64,000 nucleotides of DNA from the NCBI RefSeq assembly GCF_016097555.1, contig NC_054701.1, forward strand, positions 669,049-733,048, in the 5' to 3' direction. The DNA comes from Gigantopelta aegis (taxonomy: Eukaryota; Mollusca; Gastropoda; Neomphalida; Peltospiridae). The notes under the pieces are model-generated. The model did not search any database and was not told the origin of the DNA. It saw only the letters and a program-made list of their open reading frames with translations. The position numbers were made by a program, and so were the translations under genes. Below, in pieces: positions 1 through 13,695 of the stretch (position 1 is its first letter; each line of letters begins with the position of its first letter).

Positions 1-495
1 TTCGTGCTGTGTCCAAATCTGAGCAGAGTTGTGCGACTGTAATGAGTTGTGTTTTAGGGCAGTTGATGATATAATAACATTTTTCGTATTTATTTAGTGT
101 TTGGAATATTGGGAATTCTTGTGCGAGTGTAATAAAATATTTTCTTCTGTTCGTTTCTAGCTGTTTGCAGTCCACGAGAAACAGTGCCTCATCTTCCACT
201 GCCTCTTTGCAAAGCTTGCAGAGTCGGTCTTTTCTGAGAATATTGTGATACCTGCCTCTTTCGATTTCGAGGCGGTGTGCACATATTCTAAGTTTAGTTA
301 CATGTCTTCTTAGGTTACAATTATTTAATGTTTTGAGGTATAGGGCAAGTTGATATGGTTGTACTATGTGTTTATAATATAACAGTTTTTCGGAGTCTTT
401 TAATTTTTGTTTAAAGTATTGCCTGTAGTTGTGTTGTAGTTTTTCAGTTACTAGTTTGTTGAGAGTTTTCTTGTATATAAAGTACAGTTTATAAA
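1..495 (-). mobile_element. LINE (non-LTR retrotransposon) ORF2 C-terminal fragment
   Basis: Read on the minus strand from about 495 to the window edge the frame stays open and encodes a stretch typical of the C-terminus of non-LTR retrotransposon polyproteins: an Arg/His-rich segment (LRICAHRLEIERGRY) followed by a zinc-ribbon-like cysteine motif (RLCKLC, then FLVDC). The frame has no upstream start and loses coding character above about 495, as expected for a 5'-truncated LINE copy; its 3' end lies beyond the left edge. The lack of stops over about 160 codons suggests a fairly young insertion. The exact clade cannot be named without a search. Confidence 0.72.
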
Positions 496-787
496 TTACA
501 AATAAGGTTTAAATAAATAGTTACTTCAGTTAATATTTACTTTGATAACGGAATAAACTGAATTAATGTAAGTATTAGAATTTGGGCGTGGCACTTACGC
601 TGTAACAATAATGGATATTTCTATAGCCAAGCCATAATTAAATGAGTCGTTAGTATTGTTTTAGAAATGTAGGTGAATAGTGTGTATGTGTGTATATTAA
701 ATTAGAATAGTATTAGTTTTATTTTACTTGTTTCTTGTAGACGTTTTGATGATACCGCCCTAAGCCCACAGCTGAAGGTAATGGTAT

Positions 788-1280
788 TTCAGTGTCTAGG
801 TAAACCGTATTACCTATGAGGATAATGTTTTGTGTACCTTACCTTTATTTTATTATACTATATATCGCCATATGTGTAATTGTTTGCTGTAAACAATGAT
901 TTAAGATTATCAGATTAATTCTGTACTGTGTATTATGCGATATCTGTAGATAATAACGTAGCGTAAACTCTATTAACGTGCCTCTATTCAATTAAGGTTC
1001 AGGCACGTCTCTCCCACACCCAGTCTCTGGCATGGCCAGTCGTCGAGTGTGGGACAGATACTAGATAATAACTAGACTGCAGAGTTTATTTATATATATT
1101 TTAATGCGTTTTAATATGGTGTTTTAGACTGTTTATGTATAGTTGTGAATGTATTTTTATAATGCTATTTTTGCTTATAAAGTTTGTTTGACTATATATC
1201 CCTATTCTTGGGAATAAAGAACCCTGTATAAAACCATCTTCACCGAGTCCAGTTGTCTGTTCGGGGGGAAGTACATTCAG
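788..1280 (+). mobile_element. Solo LTR of an LTR retrotransposon with 5-bp target duplication
   Basis: The segment 793-1275 begins TGTCTAGG and ends AAGTACA (TG...CA termini) and is flanked on both sides by TTCAG (788-792 and 1276-1280), a 5-bp direct repeat of the size left by Gypsy-class integrases. An AATAAA polyadenylation signal at 1213-1218, about 60 bases before the end, fits an R/U5 boundary on the plus strand. No internal coding region adjoins it, so this is a solo LTR of about 483 bp. The family is unknown; it does not resemble the 1.1-1.2 kb LTRs at 23.4 and 29.3 kb. Confidence 0.68.
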
Positions 1281-1875
1281 TCAAATAGTTGCCACTTCAT
1301 AGCTGTCTGTCATGAAATAATCACAATCAAACAGCAGACTACTTGCGCGGACAAATTTCCAGATTTTGAACAACCAAATGGGAAGATAACTGTAATCTGA
1401 GGCCATGTACTCCATGAGTTCCATAAGGAATGCACTTTTGCTGAGCAAGTTATAAGAACGTACCGAATACGACGCCGAGCAATTCAATCCCAAAGTATCT
1501 CTTCCACATGAATATTAGGGTCACTATCAGATAAAGTCCCATACTCGACCGGCCAAGACTGAAAACATTTTTGATGGCATTTTATTAACTATAAAAGTTG
1601 GTAACCATGCTACATAGTTTCGTCATATCATGGTCCATTGGAGGCTTTGCCCACCCCCCACCCCCCACACACACCCCTCCCCCCACACACACCTTTTCAA
1701 AAAAAAATATTCATATATATACTATATCATTTAAGCTTACAAACCCTATAATGTGGCATTGTCCATGAAGACACTAGAAGCTAAATAAAAACTATCGGAA
1801 CAAAATCTCTAACTGTATTGGGCCTATCATGCACAGTGTAGATTCCAATCTTTTTCTCTCTTCTTTTTTGTCACA
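1281..1875. other. Non-coding stretch with C-rich/CA-rich tract
   Basis: No gene or clear repeat was recognised. About 1645-1695 is a C-rich and CA-rich tract. Short open frames here show no family features. Confidence 0.5.
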
Positions 1876-2095
1876 ACCAGTGTTCTACGACTGGTATATC
1901 AAAGGACATACAAAAGATCATCGAATGTTGTTGAGTTTTGTTTTGGGGTTTTTCGGTAGTAGGTATAGCGATAACAGGTTTCCTCTCTTAGTATCTTTGT
2001 GGCTCGTATCTATAATGTCCGACGCCAATATAACCATACTATATTGTGTTGAATGGTGCGTCATCAAACAAACCACGTTTCTCCTCTTTAGAACC
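1876..2095 (+). mobile_element. Worn SINE copy (3' part)
   Basis: The stretch around 1970-2095 aligns by eye with the 3' half of the SINE at 42055-42438: 'gtttcctctc', then 'gtccgacgccaatataacca', then a 'tgtgttgaatggtgcgtcat' tail. The part from 1876 ('ctacgactggtatatcaaag') matches the body of the second SINE type seen at 49836. The copy is heavily mutated, so its limits are approximate. Confidence 0.6.
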
Positions 2096-2696
2096 GTCAT
2101 CAGAACTACCGCGCAAAATACAGAACCGCAAGGTCTAACGAACAATTTCTCAAATGACCCACTCTGAAGCACTATATGCAGTAGGTTGTATTCTCTTTTG
2201 TTGTTGTTGTTGTTTGTTGTTTGTTGTTGTTTGATTATAAAGTGAGTTATAAAGTGATTATAAAGTGAGTTATAGCTGTCCAGGCGCGTGTGCAGTACCT
2301 TTTGGCTGTGGGCAGGTGGGAGTCTAGACTTGTAAGCGATGATTATGGGGTGGGAGAAGGGTCGAGACATGCTTCACTGGAAAATGTAGCTATCGAAAAT
2401 GGAAAAAAATGCTTGAGCACGGCGGAGTTCAACACTTGAAGCCCCCCCCCCCCCCCACCTGCACACGCGACTACGGTCCCCCTCCAGATGACGTTTAATA
2501 ATTAAAAAAACATAACCACACACACACACACACACACACACACTTAAGAAAAAACACTCCGACGGGCCGGTCCAAGCTTTCAGAAAAAAACCTGTTACCA
2601 CTGCGGCATTTATTTGACCTTCAATGTCACAAATTGACGTCAAAAGTTCAAATATCCCTCTAAAGTAATCTATGAACCCAATACTCTCTGAATCTG
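2096..2696. other. Non-coding stretch with GTT, poly-C and CA microsatellites
   Basis: Contains a (GTT)n-like run at about 2198-2232, a poly-C run at about 2442-2457 and a (CA)n run at about 2516-2543. Small open frames on the minus strand across these simple repeats are not credible genes. Confidence 0.6.
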
Positions 2697-5600
2697 CATT
2701 GTTTAACGTCTATCCAGGTGTCTATACCACCCAAGCGTGTATATACGTTACTTAAACGTCTATAGAGATGTCTATACCACCCAAGCCTATATACATGTCA
2801 CTTAAACGTCTATAAAGATGTCTATACCACCCAAGCGTTTATACATGTTACTTAAACGTCTACAAAGATGTCTATGCCACCCAAGCGTGTATACATGTTA
2901 TTTAAACGTCAATAAAGATGTCTATACCACCCAAGCGTGTATACACGTTACTTAAACGTCTATAGAGATGTCTATATCACCCAAGCGTGTATACATGTTA
3001 TTTAAACGTCAATAAAGATGTCTATGCCACCCAAGCGTGTATACATGTTACTTAAACGTCCACTTAGATGTCTATGCCACCCAAGCGTGTATACATGTTA
3101 CTTAAACGTCTATAAAGATGTGTATATCACCCAATCGTGTATACATGTTACTTAAACGTCTATAAAGATGTGTATATCACCCAATCGTGTATACATGTTA
3201 CTTAAACGTCTATAAAGATGTATATACCACCCAATCGTGTATACATGTTACTTAAACGTCTATAAAGATGTGTATATCACCCAATCGTGTATACATGTTA
3301 CTTAAACGTCTATAAAGATGTGTATATCACCCAATCGTGTATACATGTTACTTAAACGTCTATAAAGATGTATATACCACCCAATCGTGTATACATGTTA
3401 CTTAAACGTCTATAGAGATGTCTATACAACCCAAACGTGCAGACATGTTACTTAAACGTCTATAGAGATGTCTATACAACTCAAACGTGTATACATGTTA
3501 CTTAAACGTCTATAAAGATGTATATACCACCCAATCGTGTATACATGTTACTTAAACGTCTATAGAGATGTCTATACAACCCAAACGTGCAGACATGTTA
3601 CTTAAACGTCTATAGAGATGTCTATACAACTCAAACGTGTACACATGTTACTTAAACGTCTATAGAGATGTCTATACAACCCAAACGTGCAGACATGTTA
3701 CTTAAACGTCTATAGAGATGTATATACCACCCAAACGTGTATACATGTTACTTGACCGTCTATAGAGATGTATATACCACCCAAACGTGTAGACATGTTA
3801 CTTAAACGTCTATAGAGATGTATATACCACCCAAACGTGTATACGTGTTACTTAAACGTCTATAGAGATGTATATACCACCCAAACGTGCAGACATGTTA
3901 CTTGACCGTCTATAGAGATGTATATACCACCCAAACGTGTAGACATGTTACTTAAACGTCTATAGAGATGTATATACCACCCAAACGTGTATACATGTTA
4001 CTTGACCGTCTATAGAGATGTATATACCACCCAAACGTGTAGACATGTTACTTAAACGTCTATAGAGATGTATATACCACCCAAACGTGTATACATGTTA
4101 CTTGACCGTCTATAGAGATGTATATACCACCCAAACGTGTAGACATGTTACTTAAACGTCTATAGAGATGTATATACCACCCAAACGTGTATACATGTTA
4201 CTTGACCGTCTATAGAGATGTATATACCACCCAAACGTGTAGACATGTTACTTAAACGTCTATAGAGATGTATATACCACCCAAACGTGTATACATGTTA
4301 CTTGACCGTCTATAGAGATGTATATACCACCCAAACGTGTAGACATGTTACTTGAACGTCTATAGAGATGTATATACCACCCAAACGTGTATACATGTTA
4401 CTTGACCGTCTATAAAGATGTATATACCACCCAAACGTGCAGACATGTTACTTGACCGTCTATAGAGATGTATATACCACCCAAACGTGCAGACATGTTA
4501 CTTGACCGTCTATAGAGATGTATATACCACCCAAACGTGTATACATGTTACTTGACCGTCTATAGAGATGTATATACCACCCAAACGTGTATACATGTTA
4601 CTTGACCGTCTATAGAGATGTATATACCACCCAAACGTGTATACATGTTACTTGAACGTCTATAGAGATGTATATACCACCCAAACGTGTAGACATGTTA
4701 CTTAAACGTCTATAGAGATGTATATACCACCCAAACGTGTATACATGTTACTTGAACGTCTATAGAGATGTCTATACAACCCAAGCGTGTATACGTGTTA
4801 CTTAAACGTCTATAGAGATGCCTATACCAACCAAACGTGTAGACATGTTACTTAAACGTCTATAGAGATGTCTATACCACCCAAGCGTGTATACATCTTA
4901 CTTGAACGTCTATAAAGATGTCTATACCACCCAAACGTGTAGACATGTTACTTAAACGTCTATAGAGATGTCTATACCACCCAACCGTGTATACATGTTA
5001 CTTAAACGTCTATAAAGATGTCTATACCACCCAAGCGTGTATACGTGTTACTTAAACATGTATGCACATGTCTATACCACCCAAGCGTGTATACGTGTTA
5101 CTTAAACGTCTATACATATGTCTATACAACCTAAACGTGTATACATGTTACTTAAACGTCTATAAAGATGTCTATCCCAAACGTGTATACATGTTACTTA
5201 AACGTCTTTAAAGATGTCTATACCACGCAAGCGTGTATACGTGTTACTTAAACGTGTATGCATATGTCTATACCACCCAAACGTGTATACGTGTTACTTA
5301 AACGTCTATACGGATGTCTATACCACTCAAGCGTGTATACATCTTACTTGAACGTCTATAGAGATGTCTATACAACCCAAACGTGTATACATGTTACTTG
5401 AACGTCTATAAAGATGTATATACCACCCAAACGTGTATACATGTTACTTGAACGTCTATAGAGATGTATATACCACCCAAACGTGTATACATGTTACTTA
5501 AACGTCTATAGAGATGTCTATACAACCCAAACGTGTATACATGTTACTTAAACGTGTATGCACATGTCTATAACACCCAAGCGTGTATACGTGTTACTTA

Positions 5601-7568
5601 AACGTCTATAGAGATGCCTATACCACCCAAACGTGTAGACATGTTACTTAAACGTCTATAGAGATGTCTATACCACCCAAGCGTGTATACATCTTACTTG
5701 AACGTCTATAAAGATGTCTATACCACCCAAACGTGTAGACATGTTACTTAAACGTCTATAGAGATGTCTATACCACCCAAACGTGTAGACATGTTACTTA
5801 AACGTCTATAGAGATGCCTATACCACCCAAACGTGTAGACATGTTACTTAAACGTCTATAGAGATGTCTATACCACCCAAGCGTGTATACATCTTACTTG
5901 AACGTCTATAAAGATGTCTATACCACCCAAACGTGTAGACATGTTACTTAAACGTCTATAGAGATGTCTATACCACCCAACCGTGTATACATGTTACTTA
6001 AACGTCTATAAAGATGTCTATACCACCCAAGCGTGTATACGTGTTACTTAAACATGTATGCACATGTCTATACCACCCAAGCGTGTATACGTGTTACTTA
6101 AACGTCTATACATATGTCTATACAACCTAAACGTGTATACATGTTACTTAAACGTCTATAAAGATGTCTATCCCAAACGTGTATACATGTTACTTAAACG
6201 TCTTTAAAGATGTCTATACCACGCAAGCGTGTATACGTGTTACTTAAACGTGTATGCATATGTCTATACCACCCAAACGTGTATACGTGTTACTTAAACG
6301 TCTATACGGATGTCTATACCAATAACGCGTGTATACATGTTACTTAAACGTCTATAGAGATTTCTATACCAATAACGCATGTATACATGTTACTTAAACG
6401 TCTATAAAGATGTCTATACAACCCAACCGTGTGTACATATTACTTAAACGTCTATAAAGATGTCTATACCAATAACGCGTGTATACATGTTACTTAAACG
6501 TCTATAGAGATGTCTATACCATAACGCATGTATACATGTTACTTAAACATCTATAAAGATGTCTATATCACCCAAGCGTGTATACATCTTACTTAAACGT
6601 CTACAAAGATGTCTATGCCACCCAAGCGTTTATACATCTTACTTAAACGTCTATAAAGATGTCTATACAACCCAAACGTGTATACATGTTACTTAAACGT
6701 CTACAGAGTTGTCTATACCACCCAAGCGTGTATACATGTTACTAAAATGTCTATAAAGATGTCTATACCACCCACGCGTGTATACAAGTTACTTTAACGT
6801 CTATAAAGATGTGTATATCACCCAAGCGTGTATACATGTTACTTAAACGTCTATAGAGATGTCTATACCACCCAAGCGTGTATACATGTTACTTAAACGT
6901 CTATACATATGTCTATACAACCCAGGCGTGTATACGTGTTACTTAAACGAGTATGCATATGTCTATACCACCCAATCATCTATACGTGTTACTTAAACGT
7001 CTATAGAGATGTCTATACCACCCAAACGTGCAGACATGTTACTAAAACGTCTATAAAGATGTATATACCAATAACGCGTGTATACATGTTACATAAACGT
7101 CTATAGAGATGTCTATACCAATAACGCATGTATACATGTTACTTAAACATCTATAAAGATGTCTATACAACCCAAACGTGTATACATGTTACTTAAATGT
7201 CCATGCATATGTCTATACCACCCAAGCGTGTATACGTGTTACTTAAACGTATGTAGAGATGTCTATACCACACAAACGTGTATACATCTTACTTAAACGT
7301 CTATAAAGATGTCTATACCACCCAAGCGTGCTAACATGTTACTTCAACGTATATAAAGATGTCTATACCACCCAAACGTGTATACATGTTACTTAAACGT
7401 CTATACATATGTCTATACCACCCAAGCGTGTATACGTGTTACTTAAACAATTATAGAGATGTCTATCCCAACCAAACATGTATACATGTTACTTAAACGT
7501 CTATAAAGATGTCTATACCACCTAAACGTGTATACGTTACTTAAACGTCTATAAATATGTCTATACCA
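2697..7568. repeat. Satellite A: 50-bp tandem array, about 97 copies
   Basis: The monomer carries the landmarks 'cttaaacgtctataaagatg', 'tctataccacccaa' and 'cgtgtatacatgtta' and is 50 bp long. The sequence returns to the same phase every five ten-base blocks for about 4.9 kb. Variants occur in patches (aagcgtg/aaacgtg, tataaag/tatagag, ttaaacg/ttgaccg). From about 3720 to 4760 two variants alternate as a 100-bp dimer, and a block of roughly 510 bp is repeated 996 bp downstream. Near 6300-7140 a sub-variant has 'aataacgc' in place of 'cccaagc'. No coding function is supported. Confidence 0.97.
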
Positions 7569-10500
7569 CCCACTATTCTTAAAGACTGTCTGTAATAGAA
7601 TTATACCACAACTCTACTGCACTTCTTAAAGACTGTCTGTAATAGAATTATACCATAACTCTACTGCACTTCTTAAAGACTGTCTGTAATAGAATTATAC
7701 CATAACTCTACTGCACTTCTTAAAGACTGCTCGTAATAGAATTATACCATAACTCTACTGCACTTCTTAAAGACTGTCTGTAATAGAATTATACCACAAC
7801 TGGACTGCACTTCTTAAAGACTGTCAGTAATAGAATTATACCGTAACTCTACTGCACTATTTTTAAAGACTGTCTGTAATAGAATTATACCGTAACTCTA
7901 CTGCACTATTCTTAAAGACTGTCTGCAATAGAATTATACCGTAACTCTACTGCACTATTCATAAAGACTGTCTGTAATAGAATTATACCATAACTCTACT
8001 GCACTATTCTTAAAGACTGTCTGTAATAGAATTATACCATAACTCTACTGCACTTCTTAAAGACTGCCTGTAGTAGAATTATACCGTAACTCTACTGCAC
8101 TATTCATAAAGACTGTCTGTAATAGAATTATACCGTAACTCTACTGCACTATTCTTAAAGACTGTCTGTAATAGAATTATACCATAACTCTACTGCACTA
8201 TTCTTAAAGACTGTCTGTAATAGAATTATACCGTAACTCTACTGCACTATTCTTAAAGACTGTCTGTAATAGAATTATACCATAACACTAATGCACTATT
8301 CTTAAATACTGTCTGTACTAGAATTATACCATAACTCTACTGCACTTCTTAAAGACTGTCTGTAGTAGAATTATACCATAACTCTACTGCACCATTCTTA
8401 AAGACTGTCTGTAGTAGAATTATACCAGAACCAGAACTCTACTGCACAATTCTTAAAGACTGTCTGTAGTAGAATTATACCATAACTCTACCGCACCATT
8501 CTTAAAGACTGTCTGTAATAACATTATACCATAACTCTACTGCACCATTCTTAAAGACTGTCTGTAATAGAATTATACCATAACTCTACTGCACTTCTTA
8601 AAGACTGTCTGTAATAGAATTATACCATAACTCTACTGCACTATACTTAAAGACTGTCTGTAATAGAATTATACCATAACTCTACTGCACTTCTTAAAGA
8701 TTGTCTGTAATAGAATTATACCATAACTCTATTGCACTATTCTTAAAGACTGTCTGTAATAGAATTATACCATAACTCTACTGCACTATTCTTAAAGACT
8801 GTCTATAGTAGAATTATACCATAACTCTACTGCACTATTCTTAAAGACTGTCTGTAGTAGAATTATACCATAACTCTACTGCACCATTCTTAAAGACTGT
8901 CTGTAGTAGAATTATACTATAACTCTATTGCATTTATTCTTAAAGACTGTCTGTAGTAGAATTATACCATAACTCTATTGCACCATTCTTAAAGACTGTC
9001 TGTAGTAGAATTATACCACGACTCTACTGCACCATTCTTAAAGACTGTCTGTAGTAGAATTATACCATAACTCTATTGCACCATTCTTAAAGACTGTCTG
9101 TAGTAGAATTATACCAGAACTCTACTGCACTATTCTTAAAGACTGTCTGTAATAAAATTATACCATAACTCTACTGCACTATTCTTAAAGACTGTCTGTA
9201 ATACAATTATACCATAACTCTATTGTACCATTCTTAAAGACTGTCTGTAATAGAATTATACCACAACTGGACTGCACTTGTTAAAGACTGTCTGTAATAG
9301 AATTATACCACAACTGGACTGCACTTCGTAAAGACTGTCTGTAATAGAATTATACCATTACTCTACTGCACTTCTTAAATACTGTCTGTAATAGTATTAT
9401 ACCACAACTCTACTGCACTTCTTAAAGACTGTCTGTAATAGAATTATACCACAATTCTACTGCACTTCTTAAAGACTGTCTGTAATAGAATTATACCATA
9501 ACACTACTGCACTATTCTTAAATACTGTCTGTACTAGAATTATACCACAACTCTACTGCACTTCTTAAAGACTGTCTGTAATAGAATTATACCATAACTC
9601 TACTGCACTATTCTTAAAGACTGTCTCTAATAGAATTATACATTAACTCTATTGCACCATTCTTAAAGACTGTCTGTAATAGAATTATGCCATAACTCTG
9701 CTGCACTATTCATAAAGACTGTCTGTAATAGAATTATACCATAACTCTACTGGACTTCTTAAAGACTGTCTCTAATAGAATTATACATTAACTCTATTGC
9801 ACCATTCTTAAAGACTGTCTGTAATAGAATTATGCCATAACTCTACTGCACTATTCCTAAAGACTGTCTCTAATAGAATTATACCTTAACTCTATTGCAC
9901 CATTCTTAAAGACTGTCTGTAATAGAATTATACCATAACTCTACTGCACTTCTTTAAGACTGTCTGTAGTAGAATTATACCATAACTCTACTGCACCATT
10001 CTTAAAGACTGTGTATAGTAGAATTATACCAGAGCTCTACAGCACTATTCTTAAAGACTGTCTGTAGTAGAATTATACCATAACTCTACTGCACCATTCT
10101 TAAAGACTGTCTGTAGTAGAATTATACCATAACTCTATTGCACCATTCTTAAAGACTGTCTGTAGTAGAATTATACCATAACTCTACTGCACCATTCTTA
10201 AAGACTGTCTGTAGTAGAATCATACCATAACTCTATTGCACCATTCTTAAAGACTGTCTGTAATAGAATTATACCATAACTCTATTGCACCATTCTTAAA
10301 GACTGTCTATAGTAGAATTATACCAGAGCTCTACAGCACTATTCTTAAAGACTGTCTGTAGTAGAATTATACCAGAACTCTACTGCACTATTCTTAAAGA
10401 CTGTCTGTAATAAAATGATACCATAACTCTACTGCACTATTCCTAAAGACTGTCTCTAATAGAATTATACCTTAACTCTATTGCACCATTCTTAAAGACT

Positions 10501-11577
10501 GTCTGTAATAGAATTATGCCATAACTCTACTGCACCATTCTTAAAGACCGTCTGTAATAGAATTATAACACAACTCTACTGCACTATTCTTAAAGACTGT
10601 CTCTAATAAAATTATGCCATAACTCTACTGCACTATTCTTAAAGACTCTCTAATAGAATTATATCATAACACTACTGCACTATTCTTAAAGACTGTCTCT
10701 AATAGAATTATACCGTAACTCTACTGCACTATTCTTAAAGACTGTCTGTAATAGAATTATACCGTAACTCTACTGCACTATTCTTAAAGACTGTCTGTAA
10801 TAGAATTATACCACAACTCTACTGCACTTCTTAAAGACTGTCTGTAATAGAATTATACCACAACTCTACTGCACTTATTAAAGACTGTCTGTAGTAGAAT
10901 TATACCAGAACTCTACTGCACTATTCTTAAAGACTGTCTGTAATAGAATTATGCCATAACTCTACTGCACTATTCTTAAAGACTGTCTCTAATAGAATTA
11001 TACCGTAACTCTATTGCACTTCTTAAAGACTGTCTGTAGTAGAATTATACTATAACTCTATTGCACCATTCTTAAAGACTGTCTGTAGTAGAATTATACC
11101 ACAACTCTACTGCACTTCTTAAAGACTGTCTGTAATAGAATTATACCACAACTCTACTGCACTTCTTAAAGACTGTCTGTAATAGAATTATACCACAATT
11201 CTACTGCACTTATTAAAGACTGTCTGTAGTAGAATTATACCAGAACTCTACTGCACTATTCTTAAAGACTGTCTGTAATAGAATTATGCCATAACTCTAC
11301 TGCACTATTCTTAAAGACTGTCTCTAATAGAATTATACCATAACTCTACTGCACTTCTTAAAGACTGTCTGTAATAGAATTATACTATAACTCTATTGCA
11401 CCATTCTTAAAGACTGTCTGTAGTAGAATTATACCATAACTCTATAGCACCATTCTTAAAGACTGTCTGTAGTAGAATTATACCATAACTCTATTGCACT
11501 TCTTAAAGACTGTCTGTAATAGATTTATACCAGAACTCACTCTACTGCACTATTCTTAAAGACTGTCTGTAATATAA
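7569..11577. repeat. Satellite B: 47/49-bp tandem array, about 82 copies
   Basis: The monomer reads 'ttcttaaagactgtctgtaa', 'tagaattataccataactct', 'actgcacta'. Copies with 'gcactattctt' are 49 bp and copies with 'gcacttctt' 47 bp, with further point variants. It abuts satellite A directly at about 7568 with no spacer, although the two monomers are unrelated in sequence. The last copies fade at about 11575. Confidence 0.97.
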
Positions 11578-11861
11578 ATGTATGTTCAGATTGATCACCT
11601 TTTGTGTTTTATTTTGCTATTAATATGATTTTGGCGCTGTTGCTGGTTATAATGTCTCGAATTTGCTTTTTTGTCTTGGTAAAGTTTCAACTGTTTATTT
11701 CCGCATTCCTCTGCGTGTCATACAACGTCATAGGATTACGTGACGTCACTAAATCCCATCAGTTTTTACGCATTGCGGGAAATTATAAGCGTTGACGTAT
11801 TTCCATTCTGATAAACAAAGCAGGAATGTACGAGTCTCATGGATGAGATTATGTAATAAAA
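11578..11861. other. Short unique stretch
   Basis: No gene recognised. A perfect CRE/ATF-type palindrome TGACGTCA lies within 'ggattacgtgacgtcacta' near 11734-11752; function is not implied. Confidence 0.4.
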
Positions 11862-11963
11862 CAATTATTGACCACATTTCGGGCAATATCATGTTTTATG
11901 GATCAATATCAATTTCTTCGGTCCATAAAACATGATATTGCCCTCATTGACGGTCAATAATTG
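11862..11963. repeat. Long imperfect palindrome (foldback)
   Basis: Inner arms 11881-11902 and 11922-11943 are perfect 22-bp reverse complements ('gggcaatatcatgttttatg' plus two bases) around a 19-base loop. Outer arms 11862-11873 and 11952-11963 ('caattattgacc') are also perfect reverse complements, separated from the inner arms by 7 and 8 unpaired bases. Satellite C begins immediately to the right. This may be the terminal hairpin of a MITE-like or Helitron-like element with a satellite core. Confidence 0.85.
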
Positions 11964-13476
11964 ATAAATATACTTGTGCCGTGATGGTCAATATGATATC
12001 ATATACTTGCGCCGTGATGGTCAGTGTAATATAATATAATATACTTGCGCCGTGATGGTCAATGTAATATGATATAATATATTTGTGCCGTGATGGTCAA
12101 TGTAATATAATATACGTGTGCGGTGATGGTCAATGTAATATAATATACTTGTGCCGTGATGGTCAGTGTAATATAATATACTTGTGCCGTGATAGTCAAT
12201 ATAATGTAATATACTTGTGCCGTGATGGTCAATGTTATGTAATATACTTGTGCCGTGATGGTCAATATAATGTAATATACTTGTGCCGGGATGGTCAGTG
12301 TAATGTAATATACTTGTGCCGTGATGGTCAGTGTAATATAATATACTTGTGCCGTGATGGTCAATGTTATGTAATATACTTGTGCCGTGATGGTCAATAT
12401 ATTGTAATATATTTGTGCCGTGATGGTCAATATAATGTAATATACTTGTGCCGTGATGGTCAGTGTAATATAATATACTTGTGCCGTGATGGTCAATATA
12501 ATATAATGTAATGTAGGCTACTTGTGCCGTGATGGTCAATATATTGTAATAAACTTGTGCCTTGATGGTCAATATAATATAATATACTTGTGCCGTGATG
12601 GTCAATATAATATAATATAATGTACTTGTGCCGTGATGGTCAATATAATATAATATAATATACTTGTGCCGTGATGGTCAATATAATATAATATAATGTA
12701 CTTGTGCCGTGATGGTCAATATAATATAATATAGTATACTTGTGCCGTGATGGTCAATGTAATGTAATATACTTGTGCCGTGATGGTCAATGTAATGTAA
12801 TATACTTCTGCCGTGATGGTCAATGTAATATAATATACTTGTGCCGTGATGGTCAATATATTGTAATATGCTTGTGCCGTGATGGTCAATATATTGTAAT
12901 ATACTTGCGTCGTGATGGTCAATATAAAGTAAAATACTTGTGCCGTGATGGTCAATATAATATAATGTACTTGTGCCGTGATGGTCAATATATTGTAATA
13001 TACTTGTGCCGTGATGGTCAATATATTGTAATATACTTGCGTCGTGATGGTCAATATATTGTCATATACTTGCGTCGTGATGGTCAATGTATTGTAATAT
13101 ACTTGCGTCGTGATGGTCAATGTAAAGTAAAATACTTGTGCCGTGATGGCCAATATAATATAATGTACTTGTGCCGTGATGGTCAATATATTGTAATATA
13201 CTTGCGTCGTGATGGTCAATATAATATAATATAATGTAATATAATATACTTGTGCCGTGATGGTCAATATAATGTAATATAATATACTTGTGCCGTGATG
13301 GTCAATATAATGTAATATAATATACTTGTGCCGTGATGGTCAATATAATATAATATAATGTACTTGTGCCGTGATGGTCAATATATTGTAATATACTTGC
13401 GTCGTGATGGTCAATATAATATAATATAATGTAATATAATATACTTGTGCCGTGATGGTCAATATAATGTAATATA
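11964..13476. repeat. Satellite C (left part): about 33-bp tandem array
   Basis: The monomer 'cttgtgccgtgatggtcaat' plus a variable 'ataatgtaatata' is about 33 bp and repeats some 45 times. Many copies are an exact multiple of three long, which opens frames on both strands without coding meaning. The array is interrupted at 13477 by the DIRS-type element and resumes in the same orientation at 19635. Confidence 0.95.
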
Positions 13477-13640
13477 ATTAGAAAATTTGTTTCTAATTTT
13501 CATTATTATTCATACTTACCTAGTGCTAGCACAACAAATATGCTATTCAACCTGAGTCATACCTACACACTGCAGAATTCTCTCCCTTGCCGGATATGCG
13601 CAATGCTATCCTTGCACGGGCTACCTGTAACTTCATTCTC
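13477..13640 (-). repeat. DIRS 3' inverted terminal repeat
   Basis: The outer 46 bases (13477-13522) are specific to this end; 13523-13640 is the reverse complement of 19499-19616 at the other end. The outermost 62 bases (13477-13538) are also repeated as their reverse complement at 13696-13757, forming half of the internal complementary region. Confidence 0.9.
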
Positions 13641-13695
13641 GGTTCAAAGTCCACCCACCGAGGGAAAGCCTCATAGGGGTGGGTGGGAGGTATAG

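Noticed and set aside
2697-11577. Regularly spaced repeats that might suggest a CRISPR array
   Set aside because: Monomers are contiguous with no unique spacers, and the context is eukaryotic.
12021-13267. Long open frames on both strands with a repeating MTITAQVYYI or CRDGQCNVIYL pattern
   Set aside because: They follow from the 33-bp period of satellite C, a multiple of three; both strands are open and variants do not preserve codons.
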